From assembly GCF_023701945.1 (NCBI RefSeq), contig NZ_JABAEF010000010.1:165212-229211 (forward strand): 64,000 bases of DNA, written 5' to 3'. Below the pieces are notes generated by a model, which ran no database searches, was not told where the DNA came from, and saw only the letters and a program-made list of their open reading frames with translations. The position numbers were made by a program, and so were the translations under genes. Below are positions 8,777-18,291 of the stretch, piece by piece; position 1 is the first letter of the stretch, and every line of letters begins with the position of its first letter. Source of the stretch: Rhizobium sp. CG5. Lineage in GTDB: Bacteria; Pseudomonadota; Alphaproteobacteria; Rhizobiales; Rhizobiaceae.

Positions 8777-9187
8777 CTATTCGACCAGCTTCAGCACCTT
8801 GTCGAAGACCTTCAGGACCTGGCGCAGGTCATGGCCGCGCTTCAGGATCATGCCGCTGGTATTGACGACGCTATAGGCGCCCTGCTTGGCGGCAAGCTTC
8901 GGGTTCTTTTCGATCCGGTAGAGCGGAAGTTCGCCGGAGCGCTTGAAAACCGAGAACACCGCTCTGTCCTTCAGGTGGTCGAGCGCATAGTCCCGCCACT
9001 CGCCCTCGCCGACCATGCGCCCGTAGACCCAGAGGATGGCGTCCAGTTCCTTGCGGTGGAAGGTGACCGGAAGGGGATCGAGACTTTGTCTGTATTCACC
9101 GATATCGACCACGGAAGCCGGCCGCTTATCGGGCCATTTGTCCGGCCGCGGCTGGGCGCCGCGCTGTAAATCCGGCTGATCGGTCAT
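8777..9187 (-). CDS. DUF2794 family protein
   Basis: A 136-residue protein matching the alphaproteobacterial DUF2794 family: a variable first 35 residues, then VTFHRKELDAILWVYGRMV, GEWRDYALDHLKDRAVFSVF, RIEKNPKLAAKQGAYSV and a C-terminal GHDLRQVLKVFDKVLKLVE. The function is unknown and no catalytic motif is evident; it is predicted soluble. ATG 9187 is chosen because GGGAG lies about 7 bases upstream. It converges with the acetyltransferase gene with almost no gap. Confidence 0.8.
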   Translation of the reverse strand: MTDQPDLQRGAQPRPDKWPDKRPASVVDIGEYRQSLDPLPVTFHRKELDAILWVYGRMVGEGEWRDYALDHLKDRAVFSVFKRSGELPLYRIEKNPKLAAKQGAYSVVNTSGMILKRGHDLRQVLKVFDKVLKLVE

Positions 9188-9517
9188 CTCTGCTCCCCGA
9201 TGCTTCGTCATGACAGACAGATGACAGTGTGCCTCAGACGGCACAAAATGCAAGTCCGCACCATCGTTTTCACGGCTCATGCCAGCGGCGGCATGCCACT
9301 GCGGACAGGGTTCCAGCTTTTTACTGCCCGCCGTATTTCGGTCAAAACAGCGCCCCATTTGCGGGGGACATTGACCGCTCTTGGTTGGCGCCCCTGCGCC
9401 AAACGGTCCGGTCTGACGCATTGACCCCTTACCCCCAGCCCCCCAATGCCTTAGACCGGACCACCAAGAGCAATCCCACCATTACGGATGGGATCCGGGC
9501 GGCGTCGGCCCTGAAGC
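9188..9517. other. 330-bp intergenic region without a gene
   Basis: Upstream region of the DUF2794 gene and downstream region of the DUF1223 gene, both on the minus strand. It presumably carries the DUF2794 promoter. I saw no convincing coding sequence, RNA or repeat apart from a short imperfect GCATGCC-type palindrome. Confidence 0.5.
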
Positions 9518-10273
9518 TCAGGGAGCGATCAGGACGGTTGCGCCGAGAATGGTGGACGGTTCGCCCTTGGCATTCGAGGCCTGCAGCAGAATGGCGCAGC
9601 CATCGCTCTTGTCGCCCTTCATCAGCTTTGCCGGCAGCACGACCTCCAGGTCGCCGCCATGCCACATGCCAACGGTCTGAACATCGGTGACGCTGTTCCA
9701 ATAGGTGATGGTCTTGCCCTGGTTCTCGCCCTTCAGCACGTCGACGTCGCGGCGGCGCTGGAAATAGACGACGACCACATCGGCCTTGCCGCGGCCAGCC
9801 CCGATTTTGATCGACAGCTCGTCGCCGCGCATGGTCGCATCGACATCGACGTTCAGCCCGCTGCCGGAGGTTTCGAGCGATTCCAGCCGCTGGTTCATCA
9901 CCGCCGCATCCGTGCCCTTGATCTGCTCGCGCCCGTTGATCACCGCCTGCGGCGTGTAGACGCCGCTGCGGCCGAGGCTGCGGGAATAGGCATATTGGCG
10001 GGCAGTATTTTCCGAGCTTGCAAGAGTATCGGTCCAACCCATGTAGTTCCAGTAGTCGACGTGATAGGCGAGCGCCACGACGTCGCCCTGCCGGATCAGC
10101 GATTCCAGCGCCCTGTCGGCCGGCGGACAGGATCGGCAGCCCTGGGACGTGAAGAGTTCCACGACACCCTTCGGCGTCGCACCAGCCTGCGCATGCGCAA
10201 CACCAAAGCCGGAGACGCACAGCAGCAGAAATCCGGCAAATATCCTCGATACCATAAAGACAGACCTGTCCAT
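9518..10273 (-). CDS. DUF1223 family exported thioredoxin-like protein
   Basis: A 251-residue protein with a signal peptide (about residues 1-29, AHA-Q) and the DUF1223 hallmark VELFTSQGCRSCPPADR (Cys46 and Cys49 as CxxC), followed by DVVALAYHVDYWNYMGWTD. The fold resembles a thioredoxin with a C-terminal beta domain; a periplasmic redox or chaperone role is plausible but not established. ATG 10273 has AGGA at 5-8 bases upstream; ATG 10255 is a possible shorter start. It lies downstream of acnA in the same direction, past a strong terminator, so it is probably transcribed separately. Confidence 0.83.
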   Translation of the reverse strand: MDRSVFMVSRIFAGFLLLCVSGFGVAHAQAGATPKGVVELFTSQGCRSCPPADRALESLIRQGDVVALAYHVDYWNYMGWTDTLASSENTARQYAYSRSLGRSGVYTPQAVINGREQIKGTDAAVMNQRLESLETSGSGLNVDVDATMRGDELSIKIGAGRGKADVVVVYFQRRRDVDVLKGENQGKTITYWNSVTDVQTVGMWHGGDLEVVLPAKLMKGDKSDGCAILLQASNAKGEPSTILGATVLIAP

Positions 10274-10404
10274 TCGATCCTGATAGCCACAGGCCCTTGT
10301 CGCGATCAAGACCAGTTTCTGAATGATGATCAGAAATAACCCCTCTCGTCATCAACAGAAAGTCACGATGGGGTGAGACTTGACGCTTGTCAGGCCGTGC
10401 CCGC

Positions 10405-10441
10405 AAAAAAGGCCGCCGGAACAGGTCTTGTTCCGGCGGCC
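10405..10441 (-). terminator. Intrinsic terminator of acnA
   Basis: Perfect 13-bp stem (arms 10411-10423 and 10429-10441, sequence GGCCGCCGGAACA) with a 5-nt loop, followed on the minus strand by six T residues. It starts 21 bp past the acnA stop. Confidence 0.92.
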
Positions 10442-10462
10442 GATCGAAAACGTCGACGATGC

Positions 10463-13156
10463 TTAAGCCGCGAGATCGCGCAGAACGGTCTGCAGGATGC
10501 CGCCATTGTTGACGTAGGTGACTTCATCCAGCGTATCGATCCGGCAGATCAGCGGGACCTCCTTTACCGAACCGTCGGCATAGGTGATCTTGGCGATCTT
10601 CTTCTCGCGCGGCTTGATCTCGCCTTCGAGGCCATCGATCGAGACCGTCTCGTCGCCCTTCAGGTTGAGGCTTGCCCAGGTCGTGCCCTCCTCGAAGCAG
10701 AACGGAACGACGCCCATGCCGACGAGGTTGGAACGGTGGATACGCTCGAAAGACTGCGAGATGACAGCGCGGACGCCGAGCAGGTTGGTGCCCTTGGCAG
10801 CCCAGTCACGCGAAGAGCCGTTGCCATATTCGACGCCGGCGAAGATGACGAGCGGAACGCCCTCGGCCTTGTACTTCATGGCCGCATCGTAAATCGACAT
10901 CTCTTCCTTGGACGGATAGTGGATGGTGAAGCCACCCTCCTTGCCGTTCGGTCCGAGCATGTGGTTGCGGATGCGGATATTGGCGAACGTGCCACGCATC
11001 ATCACTTCATGATTGCCGCGACGCGTGCCGTACTGGTTGAAGTCGGCCACGCCGACACCATGGTCGATGAGATAGGCACCGGCCGGAGAGGCTGCCTTGA
11101 TCGAACCGGCCGGCGAAATGTGGTCGGTGGTGATCTTGTCGCCAAACAGGCCCAGGACGCGGGCGCCCTTGATGTTGGTGAGGCTGGAACCGGTCTTGCC
11201 CATGCCCACGAAATAGGGCGGGTTCTGCACATAGGTCGAATTGTCGTCCCAGGCATAGGTCTGGCCCGGCGGGATCTGAACGGCCTGCCAGTTCTCGTCG
11301 CCCTTGAACACGTCGGCATACTTCGATTCGTAGAGTTCGCGGGTGACGTATTTCAGGATGAATTCCTGGATCTCGTGCGACGTCGGCCAGATGTCCTTGA
11401 GGAACACCGGGTTGCCGTCCTGGTCTTCGCCGAGCGGCTCCGTGGTCAGGTCCTTCTGGACCGATCCGGCCAGCGCATAGGCCACAACCAGCGGCGGCGA
11501 GGCCAGGTAATTGGCCTGAACGTCCGGCGAGATGCGGCCTTCGAAGTTGCGGTTGCCCGACAGCACGCCGGCCGTGATCAGGCCCTTGTCGTTGATCGTC
11601 TTGGAGATCGGCGCCGGCAGCGGGCCGGAATTGCCGATGCAGGTCGTGCAGCCGAAACCGACGAGGTTGAAGCCGAGCGCATCCAGAGACACCTGCAGGC
11701 CTGATTTGGCGAGATATTCGCCAACCACCTGGGATCCCGGCGCCAGCGAGGTCTTGACCCACGGCTTGGACTTCAGGCCCCGGGCCACGGCGTTGCGGGC
11801 GAGAAGGCCGGCGGCGATCAGCACGCTCGGGTTGGACGTGTTGGTGCAGGACGTGATGGCGGCAATCGCCACGTCGCCATGACCGATATCGTAGTCCGTT
11901 CCCTCGACCGCATAGCGGTTCGAAAGCTGGCCCGGCTTCTTGTAGTCGTTTTCGAGAGCGACCGCGAAGTTCGAGGCGATGGTTTCGAGCGGCAGACGGC
12001 CCTCGGGGCGCTTCGGGCCGGCCATCGACGGCACGACGTCGCCGAGATCCAGTTCCAGCGTATCGGTGAAGACGAGGTCGGAACCGTCGCCGTCGCGCCA
12101 CATGCCCTGCACCTTGGAATAGGCTTCCACCAGGGCAATCCGGTCCTTGGTGCGGCCGGACATGGTCAGGTAGTTGATGGTTTCGCCATCGACCGGGAAG
12201 AAGCCGCAGGTCGCGCCATATTCCGGGCCCATGTTACCAATGGTCGCACGGTCGGCCAGCGTCATCGAATCAAGGCCGGGGCCGAAGAATTCGACGAACT
12301 TCGACACAACGCCCTTCTTGCGCAGCATCTGCACGACGGTCAGCACCAGGTCGGTGGCGGTGACGCCTTCCTTGACCTTGCCGGTCAGCTTGAAACCGAT
12401 GACTTCAGGCAGCAGCATGGAGACCGGCTGGCCGAGCATGGCGGCTTCGGCTTCGATACCGCCGACGCCCCAACCCAGAACACCGAGGCCGTTGATCATC
12501 GTGGTGTGCGAATCAGTGCCGACGCAGGTGTCGGGATAGGCGGTCGTTTCGCCGTCCTCGTCCTTGGTCCACACGGTCTGGCCGAGATATTCGAGATTGA
12601 CCTGGTGACAGATGCCGGTCCCCGGAGGAACGACGCGGAAATTCTTGAACGCCTGCTGGCCCCATTTCAGGAAGCGGTAACGCTCGCCATTGCGCTCGTA
12701 TTCGAGTTCGACGTTGCGGGCAAAAGCCGTCGGCGTGCCGAATTCGTCAACGATAACAGAGTGGTCGATGACCAGGTCGACGGGCACCAGCGGATTGATC
12801 TTTTCCGGATCGCCACCGAGCGCCACCATCGCATCGCGCATGGCGGCAAGGTCGACGACGGCGGGAACGCCGGTAAAGTCCTGCATCAGCACGCGGGCCG
12901 GACGATAGGCGATCTCGGCTTCCGCCGTGCCCTTGTCGGACAGCCAGGCGGCGATGCTTTCGATGTCCTTTTTGGTGACAGAACGGCCGTCTTCGTTGCG
13001 AAGCAGATTTTCCAGCAGGACCTTCATGGAATAAGGCAGCTTGGACACACCGGCCAGACCATTGGCCTCAGCCTTCGGCAGGCTGTAATACACATAGTCC
13101 TTGCCATTCACGGTAAGGGTGGAGCGACAATTGAAGCTGTCAAGGGATTTTGACAC
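10463..13156 (-). CDS. acnA: Aconitate hydratase A
   Basis: An 897-residue monomeric [4Fe-4S] aconitase of the IRP/AcnA type, which interconverts citrate and isocitrate in the TCA cycle. Cluster ligands are visible as SCTNTSNP and [10 protein letters not shown]; substrate-binding motifs include [13 protein letters not shown] and the swivel-domain [13 protein letters not shown]. Length is standard. The start is GTG (13156-13154), giving [18 protein letters not shown], the usual rhizobial N-terminus; a good Shine-Dalgarno is lacking. It is divergent from the ccm cluster across 277 bp. Confidence 0.97.
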   Translation of the reverse strand: MSKSLDSFNCRSTLTVNGKDYVYYSLPKAEANGLAGVSKLPYSMKVLLENLLRNEDGRSVTKKDIESIAAWLSDKGTAEAEIAYRPARVLMQDFTGVPAVVDLAAMRDAMVALGGDPEKINPLVPVDLVIDHSVIVDEFGTPTAFARNVELEYERNGERYRFLKWGQQAFKNFRVVPPGTGICHQVNLEYLGQTVWTKDEDGETTAYPDTCVGTDSHTTMINGLGVLGWGVGGIEAEAAMLGQPVSMLLPEVIGFKLTGKVKEGVTATDLVLTVVQMLRKKGVVSKFVEFFGPGLDSMTLADRATIGNMGPEYGATCGFFPVDGETINYLTMSGRTKDRIALVEAYSKVQGMWRDGDGSDLVFTDTLELDLGDVVPSMAGPKRPEGRLPLETIASNFAVALENDYKKPGQLSNRYAVEGTDYDIGHGDVAIAAITSCTNTSNPSVLIAAGLLARNAVARGLKSKPWVKTSLAPGSQVVGEYLAKSGLQVSLDALGFNLVGFGCTTCIGNSGPLPAPISKTINDKGLITAGVLSGNRNFEGRISPDVQANYLASPPLVVAYALAGSVQKDLTTEPLGEDQDGNPVFLKDIWPTSHEIQEFILKYVTRELYESKYADVFKGDENWQAVQIPPGQTYAWDDNSTYVQNPPYFVGMGKTGSSLTNIKGARVLGLFGDKITTDHISPAGSIKAASPAGAYLIDHGVGVADFNQYGTRRGNHEVMMRGTFANIRIRNHMLGPNGKEGGFTIHYPSKEEMSIYDAAMKYKAEGVPLVIFAGVEYGNGSSRDWAAKGTNLLGVRAVISQSFERIHRSNLVGMGVVPFCFEEGTTWASLNLKGDETVSIDGLEGEIKPREKKIAKITYADGSVKEVPLICRIDTLDEVTYVNNGGILQTVLRDLAA

Positions 13157-13433
13157 GGATTAGGACCCCGCTGATACTGATAGCCAACACGCGCGTGCGG
13201 ACACCTATGCACTTCATGCACATCAGGATGCGGGTACGGCCATTTCCGCTGTCCGCACGTAAAGATAACACCCTGTTATCTCTAGGTTCGGCGCTAGGAT
13301 GATGATCACGCCGGCCGCTGGCGTGGTTGCAGGTCTTATAGATAATTTCTAAGAAAGGTGCCAGACCAACCAATGTCGAATTTCGACTATTTTTTTCAAG
13401 GTGATGGCAAATTTTGCCACGAGGCGGGATGGA

Positions 13434-14081
13434 ATGCGGCTAACGGCCGATAAACTGGCGGCAAGACGCGGCGAGGATCTGATATTCGTTGATATTTTCT
13501 TTCAGCTCGAAGCGGGCCAGGCACTTATTTTGACCGGTCGCAACGGCTCGGGCAAATCGACGCTGCTGCGAGTCGTGGCGGGCCTGCTGCGCCCGGAACG
13601 CGGCACGGTGCTGTTTGATAGCGGCACCGGCGACAGCAACCGCCCGCCGCGCGAGGCAAGCCATTATCTCGGCCACCGCAATGCCATGAAGCAGGAACTG
13701 ACCGTCCTCGAAAACCTGACCTTCTGGAAGGATTTCCTCGGCGACTTCGAAGGCGGCCAGGGCCGCACACCGGAAGAGGCCGCCGAGCTGGTCGGGCTCA
13801 CCGGCATCACCCACCTGCCCTACGGCTATCTCTCGGCAGGCCAGCAGCGGCGTTTTGCCATGGCCAAACTTCTGGTCGCCCATCGCCCTTTGTGGATTCT
13901 CGACGAACCGACCGCAGCCCTTGATGCCAGCGCCGATCGGATGTTCGCCGGCCTCGTCGACGCGCATCTCAAAACCGGCGGCATGGCCATTGCCGCCACC
14001 CACCAGCCGCTTGGCCTGACGGACGCCCGACAGCTGGTGATGAAGGGCTTTGAGTATCGCGACATCGAGGAGATGGCATGA
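13434..14081 (+). CDS. ccmA: Haem exporter ATP-binding protein CcmA
   Basis: A 215-residue ABC ATPase of cytochrome c maturation system I. With CcmB it powers release of holo-CcmE from the CcmCD haem-handling complex at the inner membrane. Walker A is GRNGSGKST (35-43), the signature is LSAGQQRR (133-140; the SAGQ variant is typical of CcmA) and Walker B is WILDEPT (154-160), with the family's short C-terminus. ATG 13434 has GGCGGGATGG upstream. In this cluster ccmA is cut off from ccmB by a 313-bp gap filled by a palindromic repeat pair. Confidence 0.95.
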   Translation: MRLTADKLAARRGEDLIFVDIFFQLEAGQALILTGRNGSGKSTLLRVVAGLLRPERGTVLFDSGTGDSNRPPREASHYLGHRNAMKQELTVLENLTFWKDFLGDFEGGQGRTPEEAAELVGLTGITHLPYGYLSAGQQRRFAMAKLLVAHRPLWILDEPTAALDASADRMFAGLVDAHLKTGGMAIAATHQPLGLTDARQLVMKGFEYRDIEEMA

Positions 14082-14088
14082 CGCGCCT

Positions 14089-14350
14089 TACCCCCCTCTG
14101 CCCTGCCGGGCATCTCCCCCTCAAGGGGGGAGATCGAATCGTTTCTATCGCTTCACACCAAAGCGGCCCTCTCTCACGATGCCGCCCTCCGCAACGGGCG
14201 ATGCCGGCGAGCAGACCGGCCTGCAATCGCCCTGCCAGTCCATCACCCGTCGCCATGCCTTTCGCAGCGCAGGATTTTGGTGTTCGGCCGTCCGAGCCAG
14301 GTCGATCTCCCCCCTTGAGGGGGAGATGCCCGGCAGGGCAGAGGGGGGTA
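14089..14350. repeat. RIME-like composite repeat, inverted pair, between ccmA and ccmB
   Basis: Two identical 49-bp arms in inverted orientation (14089-14137 and 14302-14350) around a 164-bp unique-looking core. Each arm contains a small CCCTGCCGGGC-type hairpin and a larger ATCTCCCCC/GGGGGGAGAT hairpin, and the outer ends read TACCCCCC...GGGGGGTA. Related arms occur in ftsY. The structure resembles Rhizobium intergenic mosaic elements (RIME). It contains no credible gene of its own. Confidence 0.85.
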
Positions 14351-14394
14351 TCGACAGCAGCCGTTGCGTGGTCCTCGGTCGCAAGGACCACGCC

Positions 14395-15054
14395 ATGATC
14401 GCCCTCTTCCTGCAAGACCTGAAACTGTCGGTCAGAGCCGGGGGCGGGGCGTTGATCGGCGTGCTGTTCTTCCTGACCGTGGTCGCCGTCATTCCGTTCG
14501 GCGTCGGGCCGGATCTCAATCTTCTGGCCCGCATCGGCCCGGCGATCGTCTGGATCGGCGCGCTTTTGGCCGCCCTGCTCGGCCTTGACCGGCTGTTCCA
14601 GGCCGACCGCGACGATGGATCGCTCGACCTGCTGCTGATGCAGGAGACGCCGCTGGTGCTGACCATCTTCATGAAGTGCCTGGCCCATTGGGTGGCGACC
14701 AGCCTGCCGCTGGTCCTCGCCTCGCCGCTGCTCGGCCTGTTCATGAACATGGACGAGCTGGCGATCGGCGCGGTCATGCTGACGCTGCTGGTCGGCACGC
14801 CGGCCATCACCTTTATCGGTGCAGCCGGTGCCGCAGTGGCCGTCACCCTGCCGCGCGGCGGGCTGCTGGTGTCGATCCTGGTATTACCGCTGGCCATTCC
14901 GGTGCTGATCTTCGGGGTCAGCGCCAGCTATGCCGCGGTAGAAGACCCGGCGCCGTTCCTGCCGCCGTTTCTGTTCCTGATCGCAATTACGCTATTTTTT
15001 GCCGTTATCGGTCCGCTGGCCGCCGCCCTCGCCCTGCGCACCGCCACGGATTGA
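14395..15054 (+). CDS. ccmB: Haem exporter permease CcmB
   Basis: A 219-residue inner-membrane protein with six predicted helices, partner of CcmA in cytochrome c maturation. It starts MIALFLQDLKLSVRAGGG, the usual amphipathic lead-in, followed by FFLTVVAVIPFGVGPD and the conserved FQADRDDGSLDLLLM cytoplasmic loop near residue 70. The reading frame stays open upstream into the repeat, but homologous N-termini begin at ATG 14395. No clear Shine-Dalgarno is visible, probably because the natural ccmA-ccmB junction was replaced by the repeat. Confidence 0.95.
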   Translation: MIALFLQDLKLSVRAGGGALIGVLFFLTVVAVIPFGVGPDLNLLARIGPAIVWIGALLAALLGLDRLFQADRDDGSLDLLLMQETPLVLTIFMKCLAHWVATSLPLVLASPLLGLFMNMDELAIGAVMLTLLVGTPAITFIGAAGAAVAVTLPRGGLLVSILVLPLAIPVLIFGVSASYAAVEDPAPFLPPFLFLIAITLFFAVIGPLAAALALRTATD

Positions 15055-15099
15055 CCGGGATCAATTGCAGGCAAGACAATCTGAGGTTAGAAGGGTTCT

Positions 15100-15867
15100 A
15101 TGAGCGACACGAGCCTTGCCATTTCCAAATTTAGCGACCTCGCCAACCCGACCCGGTTCCTGGCGCTGGTCGGCCGTATTCTGCCCTGGATGGCCGGGCT
15201 GACGGCCCTGCTGCTGGCGCTCGGCCTCTATATGAGCTTCACCACCGAGGGCGATTACCAGCAGGGCGAAACGGTGCGCATCATGTATGTGCATGTGCCG
15301 GCCGCCTGGCTGTCGATGATGTGTTATTCGGTGATGGCCCTTTCGGCGATCGGCACGCTGGTCTGGCGCCATCCGCTGGCCGATGTCAGCCACAAGGCCG
15401 CAGCCCCGCTCGGCGCCGCCTTCACGCTGATCGCACTGATCACCGGCTCGCTGTGGGGCAAGCCGATGTGGGGCACCTGGTGGGTCTGGGATGCCCGGCT
15501 GACCTCGGTTTTCGTGCTCTTCCTGATGTATCTCGGCCTGATCGCGCTCAACCGCGCCATGGATGATCCATCACGCGCCGCCCGCGTCAGCGCCGTGCTG
15601 ATCCTGGTCGGCTTCGTCAATATTCCGATCATCAAGTTCTCGGTGGAATGGTGGAACACGCTGCACCAGCCGGCCAGCGTGATGCGCCTCGACGGCCCGA
15701 CCATCGACCCCGAATTCCTCCGGCCGCTGCTGGTCATGGCGATCGCCTTCTCGCTGCTGTTCTTCACGCTGCACCTGGCCGCCATGCGCAACGAGATCTG
15801 GCGCCGCCGGGTCGCGGCCCAGCGCCGGATGGCCGCCCGCATGGCCGGAAGGGAGACGAGCGAATGA
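15100..15867 (+). CDS. ccmC: Haem exporter protein CcmC
   Basis: A 255-residue inner-membrane protein of the haem-handling family; it loads haem on CcmE. The tryptophan-rich periplasmic signature [13 protein letters not shown] is present near residues 125-138, and the flanking haem-ligand histidines are in YVHVPAAW and WWNTLHQP. Six helices are predicted. It lies 45 bp after ccmB with an AGG-type site upstream, and overlaps ccmD by 4 bp (ATGA), consistent with translational coupling. Confidence 0.96.
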   Translation: MSDTSLAISKFSDLANPTRFLALVGRILPWMAGLTALLLALGLYMSFTTEGDYQQGETVRIMYVHVPAAWLSMMCYSVMALSAIGTLVWRHPLADVSHKAAAPLGAAFTLIALITGSLWGKPMWGTWWVWDARLTSVFVLFLMYLGLIALNRAMDDPSRAARVSAVLILVGFVNIPIIKFSVEWWNTLHQPASVMRLDGPTIDPEFLRPLLVMAIAFSLLFFTLHLAAMRNEIWRRRVAAQRRMAARMAGRETSE

Positions 15868-16037
15868 GCCACGCCTTCTACATCTCTCTGTCCTACGGCC
15901 TGACCGGCGTGGTGATCCTCGCCCTGGTGATCTGGACCTGGCTTGACGGCCGGGCCCGGCAGAAGGAGTTGCGGGCGCTCGAAGCCGCCGGCATCCGTCG
16001 CCGCTCCGCCGCCCAAGGCGACGGGACCGCGTCATGA
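15864..16037 (+). CDS. ccmD: Haem exporter protein CcmD
   Basis: A 57-residue single-helix protein ([20 protein letters not shown]..., then a basic tail [19 protein letters not shown]). CcmD stabilises the CcmABC complex and helps release holo-CcmE. The short N-terminal periplasmic part with a conserved Tyr, one helix and the basic cytoplasmic tail are typical. Both ends overlap neighbours by 4 bp (ATGA), so it is an obligatory part of the cluster. Confidence 0.93.
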   Translation: MSHAFYISLSYGLTGVVILALVIWTWLDGRARQKELRALEAAGIRRRSAAQGDGTAS

Positions 16038-16639
16038 GCGATAGGGTCGACGAGAAAGGCGGGACTGAGGGCCGGGGCATCGGCCGCTACATCCTGGCCA
16101 TCGTGCCGCTTGCCGTCTTCGCCATCATCGCGCTGACCGCTGGCAAGATGCTCTACGATCAGGATTTCAACGGCAAGAACATCAGCGAAATCCCCTCCGC
16201 CCTGATCGGCACCAAGGCGCCGATGCTCAACCTGCCGGCGCTCGAAGGCTCCCACCTGCCGGCGCTGACCACCGCGGCGATTTCCGGCAAACTGACGCTG
16301 GTCAATGTCTTCGCCTCCTGGTGCATCCCCTGCCGAGAAGAACATCCGATCCTCAAAGCGCTGAGCGAAGATCCGCGCCTCAACATCGTGGCGATCAACT
16401 ACAAGGACCGCAACGACAACGCCCTGCGTTTCCTCGGCGAGCTCGGCAACCCCTACAAGGCGATCGGCACCGACCCGAACGGCAAGGCGGCCATCGACTG
16501 GGGCGTCTACGGCATTCCGGAATCCTACCTGGTCGGCCCCGACGGCACCATCCTCTACAAAAAGGTCGGCCCCTTCGACCCGACCTCGCTCGAAAAAGGC
16601 CTCTACCCCGCGATGGAAAAGGCGCCGGCGGGGAAATAG
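16034..16639 (+). CDS. ccmG: Thiol:disulfide interchange protein CcmG/DsbE (CycY)
   Basis: A 201-residue membrane-anchored periplasmic thioredoxin that keeps the CxxCH haem-binding motif of apocytochrome c reduced. It has one N-terminal anchor (about residues 19-36) and the active site [13 protein letters not shown] (Cys97, Cys100), followed by the [15 protein letters not shown] segment with the cis-proline typical of DsbE. It is the last ccm gene here; ccmE, ccmF, ccmH and ccmI must be elsewhere. The stop is immediately followed by a HigB-like remnant. Confidence 0.95.
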   Translation: MSDRVDEKGGTEGRGIGRYILAIVPLAVFAIIALTAGKMLYDQDFNGKNISEIPSALIGTKAPMLNLPALEGSHLPALTTAAISGKLTLVNVFASWCIPCREEHPILKALSEDPRLNIVAINYKDRNDNALRFLGELGNPYKAIGTDPNGKAAIDWGVYGIPESYLVGPDGTILYKKVGPFDPTSLEKGLYPAMEKAPAGK

Positions 16640-16641
16640 GC

Positions 16642-16677
16642 TCGGTCGTTATAGTCGAGATCACGGACTATCATTGA
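16642..16677 (+). pseudogene. Remnant of a HigB-type toxin C-terminus
   Basis: Eleven codons and a stop reading SVVIVEITDYH, two bases after the ccmG stop and 23 bp before higA. HigB (RelE superfamily) toxins typically end in a strand like AYDVEIVDYH just upstream of higA, so this looks like the last strand of a deleted toxin. It has no start codon or ribosome binding site. The match is short, so the call is an inference from position plus ending. Confidence 0.55.
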
Positions 16678-16700
16678 TCCTGCGATAACGGAGGCACGAT

Positions 16701-17000
16701 ATGAGCATCAGCAAATCACCGGCGATCCAGCCCGGAGAAATTCTGCGGGACCTCTATCTGGAGCCCCTGAACATGACCCCTTACGGGCTCGCCAAGACGC
16801 TTCGGGTGCCCCGCACCCGCATTGAGCGCATCGTTTCAGAGAAGATCGGCATCAGCGCCGATACCGCCTTGCGCCTAGCGCGCTTTTTCAAGACGACCCC
16901 GGAATTCTGGCTCAATCTCCAGTCGGCCTATGACCTCAGGCGCGGGGCCGTGCCGATCGAGAAAGAGCTTCTGAATATTCCGGAACGCGAAGCAGCTTAG
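16701..17000 (+). CDS. higA: HigA-family antitoxin, orphan
   Basis: A 99-residue XRE-type helix-turn-helix protein of the HigA addiction-module family. [20 protein letters not shown] leads into the helix-turn-helix around [16 protein letters not shown], then [25 protein letters not shown], the diagnostic C-terminal core. A HigA would neutralise HigB and repress their shared promoter. Here no intact toxin exists; only a C-terminal remnant precedes it. A GGAGG site lies 6-10 bases before ATG 16701. Its stop overlaps the convergent UPF0314 gene by 4 bp. It may now act as a free regulator or be decaying. Confidence 0.85.
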   Translation: MSISKSPAIQPGEILRDLYLEPLNMTPYGLAKTLRVPRTRIERIVSEKIGISADTALRLARFFKTTPEFWLNLQSAYDLRRGAVPIEKELLNIPEREAA

Positions 17001-17590
17001 AGCGCGCCCTGCCAGTCGCGCACCGCGTCGACCGGCCAGACCAGCATCAGCACGTTGAGGGTCAGGTTGTCGCGGATCAGCCAGCCGGTCAGAAGCTCGA
17101 AGGCGATCGCCACGGTGACAGTGACCCAGACCGGCATGCGGGCGGCAAACAGGAAGCCGAGCGCCATGAACACCGTGTCCATGGTGGAGTTGAGAATGCT
17201 GTCGCCTTCATAGCCGATGGCCATGGTGGCCGAGCGGTAGCGATTGATGATGATCGGCGAGTTTTCCAAGAGTTCCCAGGCGACCTCGATCACCGAGGCG
17301 ACGAACAGCTTGGCGCCGAAGGCCTGGCGGCGCATCACCGCGAAGGTCAGCCAATAGAACAGAAAGCCGTGGATGATATGCGACGGCGTGTACCAGTCCG
17401 ACAGGTGCTGGGAATTGCCAGATGTGTTCACCCCCGGCTCGAACAGCTTGACATAACCGCATGCGCAGATCGGGATCCGCCCCATGGCGTAGAGGGTGAC
17501 GACCTGGGCCACCAGCACCACGACGAACACAACGGTCCAGAATTGCGCCGAGCCGAACGGCTTTGGCTGACCCGACACAGCAGCGCTCAT
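16997..17590 (-). CDS. UPF0314/DUF2585 family membrane protein
   Basis: A 197-residue inner-membrane protein with about four helices. Conserved stretches are [15 protein letters not shown] near residue 36, [32 protein letters not shown] and [13 protein letters not shown], all recognisable for the alphaproteobacterial UPF0314 family. The function is unknown; the His/Asp/Glu-rich membrane positions suggest metal or lipid binding, but nothing is established. It overlaps the yciB stop by 4 bp (ATGA), forming the end of the dapF-mtaB-ftsY-yciB group. Confidence 0.85.
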   Translation of the reverse strand: MSAAVSGQPKPFGSAQFWTVVFVVVLVAQVVTLYAMGRIPICACGYVKLFEPGVNTSGNSQHLSDWYTPSHIIHGFLFYWLTFAVMRRQAFGAKLFVASVIEVAWELLENSPIIINRYRSATMAIGYEGDSILNSTMDTVFMALGFLFAARMPVWVTVTVAIAFELLTGWLIRDNLTLNVLMLVWPVDAVRDWQGAL

Positions 17591-18234
17591 TTCTCGGCCT
17601 TACCTTCCGTCTCCACGGAGTGACGCATGATCAGCGGCATCTGGGAAAGCGTGAACAGGATGGTGATCGGCATCGTGCCCCAGACCTTGAAATTGACCCA
17701 GACCTCGTCTGAGAAATTGCGCCAGACGGCTTCGTTGAGCACGGCGAGAAACAGGAAGAACAGGCCCCAGCGAAAGGTCAGCTTGCGCCAGCCCTCGTCA
17801 TCCAGCTGGAAGGCCGCGTTGAACACATAGCCGAGCAGGGATTTGCCGAACAACAGCCCGCCCAAGAGCACCACGCCGAACAGCGCATTGACGATGGTCG
17901 GCTTCATCTTGATGAAGGTCTCGTCCTGCAGCCAGATCGACAGGGAGCCGAAGACGAGAACGACGACGCCCGACACGAAGGGCATGATCGGCAGGTGCTT
18001 GAAGATGATCTTGGAGACAATAAGCGACAGGATTGTCGCCGCCATGAACAGCGCCGTGGCGATGAACAGCGGCCCGCCGACCGCACTCAAGGCCGGAAAG
18101 GTCTTGGCCAGCCATTCGCCGCGCAGGTTGCCGAAGAAGAAGACCATCAGCGGCCCCAGCTCAAGCGCCAGTTTCAGCATCGGGTGATGCTTTTCCGTGG
18201 GCGTCGGTTCGGTATCGCTATGGCCGGGTGTCAT
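17587..18234 (-). CDS. yciB: Septation protein A homologue (YciB/IspZ)
   Basis: A 215-residue inner-membrane protein with five or six helices. Family motifs include [35 protein letters not shown] near residues 98-118, and a C-terminal [20 protein letters not shown]. YciB affects cell-envelope synthesis and septation in enterobacteria (with DcrB and ZipA), and IspZ in Shigella. It lies 57 bp downstream of ftsY and overlaps the UPF0314 gene by 4 bp, so it is probably co-transcribed with ftsY. Confidence 0.92.
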   Translation of the reverse strand: MTPGHSDTEPTPTEKHHPMLKLALELGPLMVFFFGNLRGEWLAKTFPALSAVGGPLFIATALFMAATILSLIVSKIIFKHLPIMPFVSGVVVLVFGSLSIWLQDETFIKMKPTIVNALFGVVLLGGLLFGKSLLGYVFNAAFQLDDEGWRKLTFRWGLFFLFLAVLNEAVWRNFSDEVWVNFKVWGTMPITILFTLSQMPLIMRHSVETEGKAEK

Positions 18235-18291
18235 GATAGATTGCCTTGGGTTTGAATCTCTAGAAAGGCCTTCAAGCCTTGTTGTGTGGCA

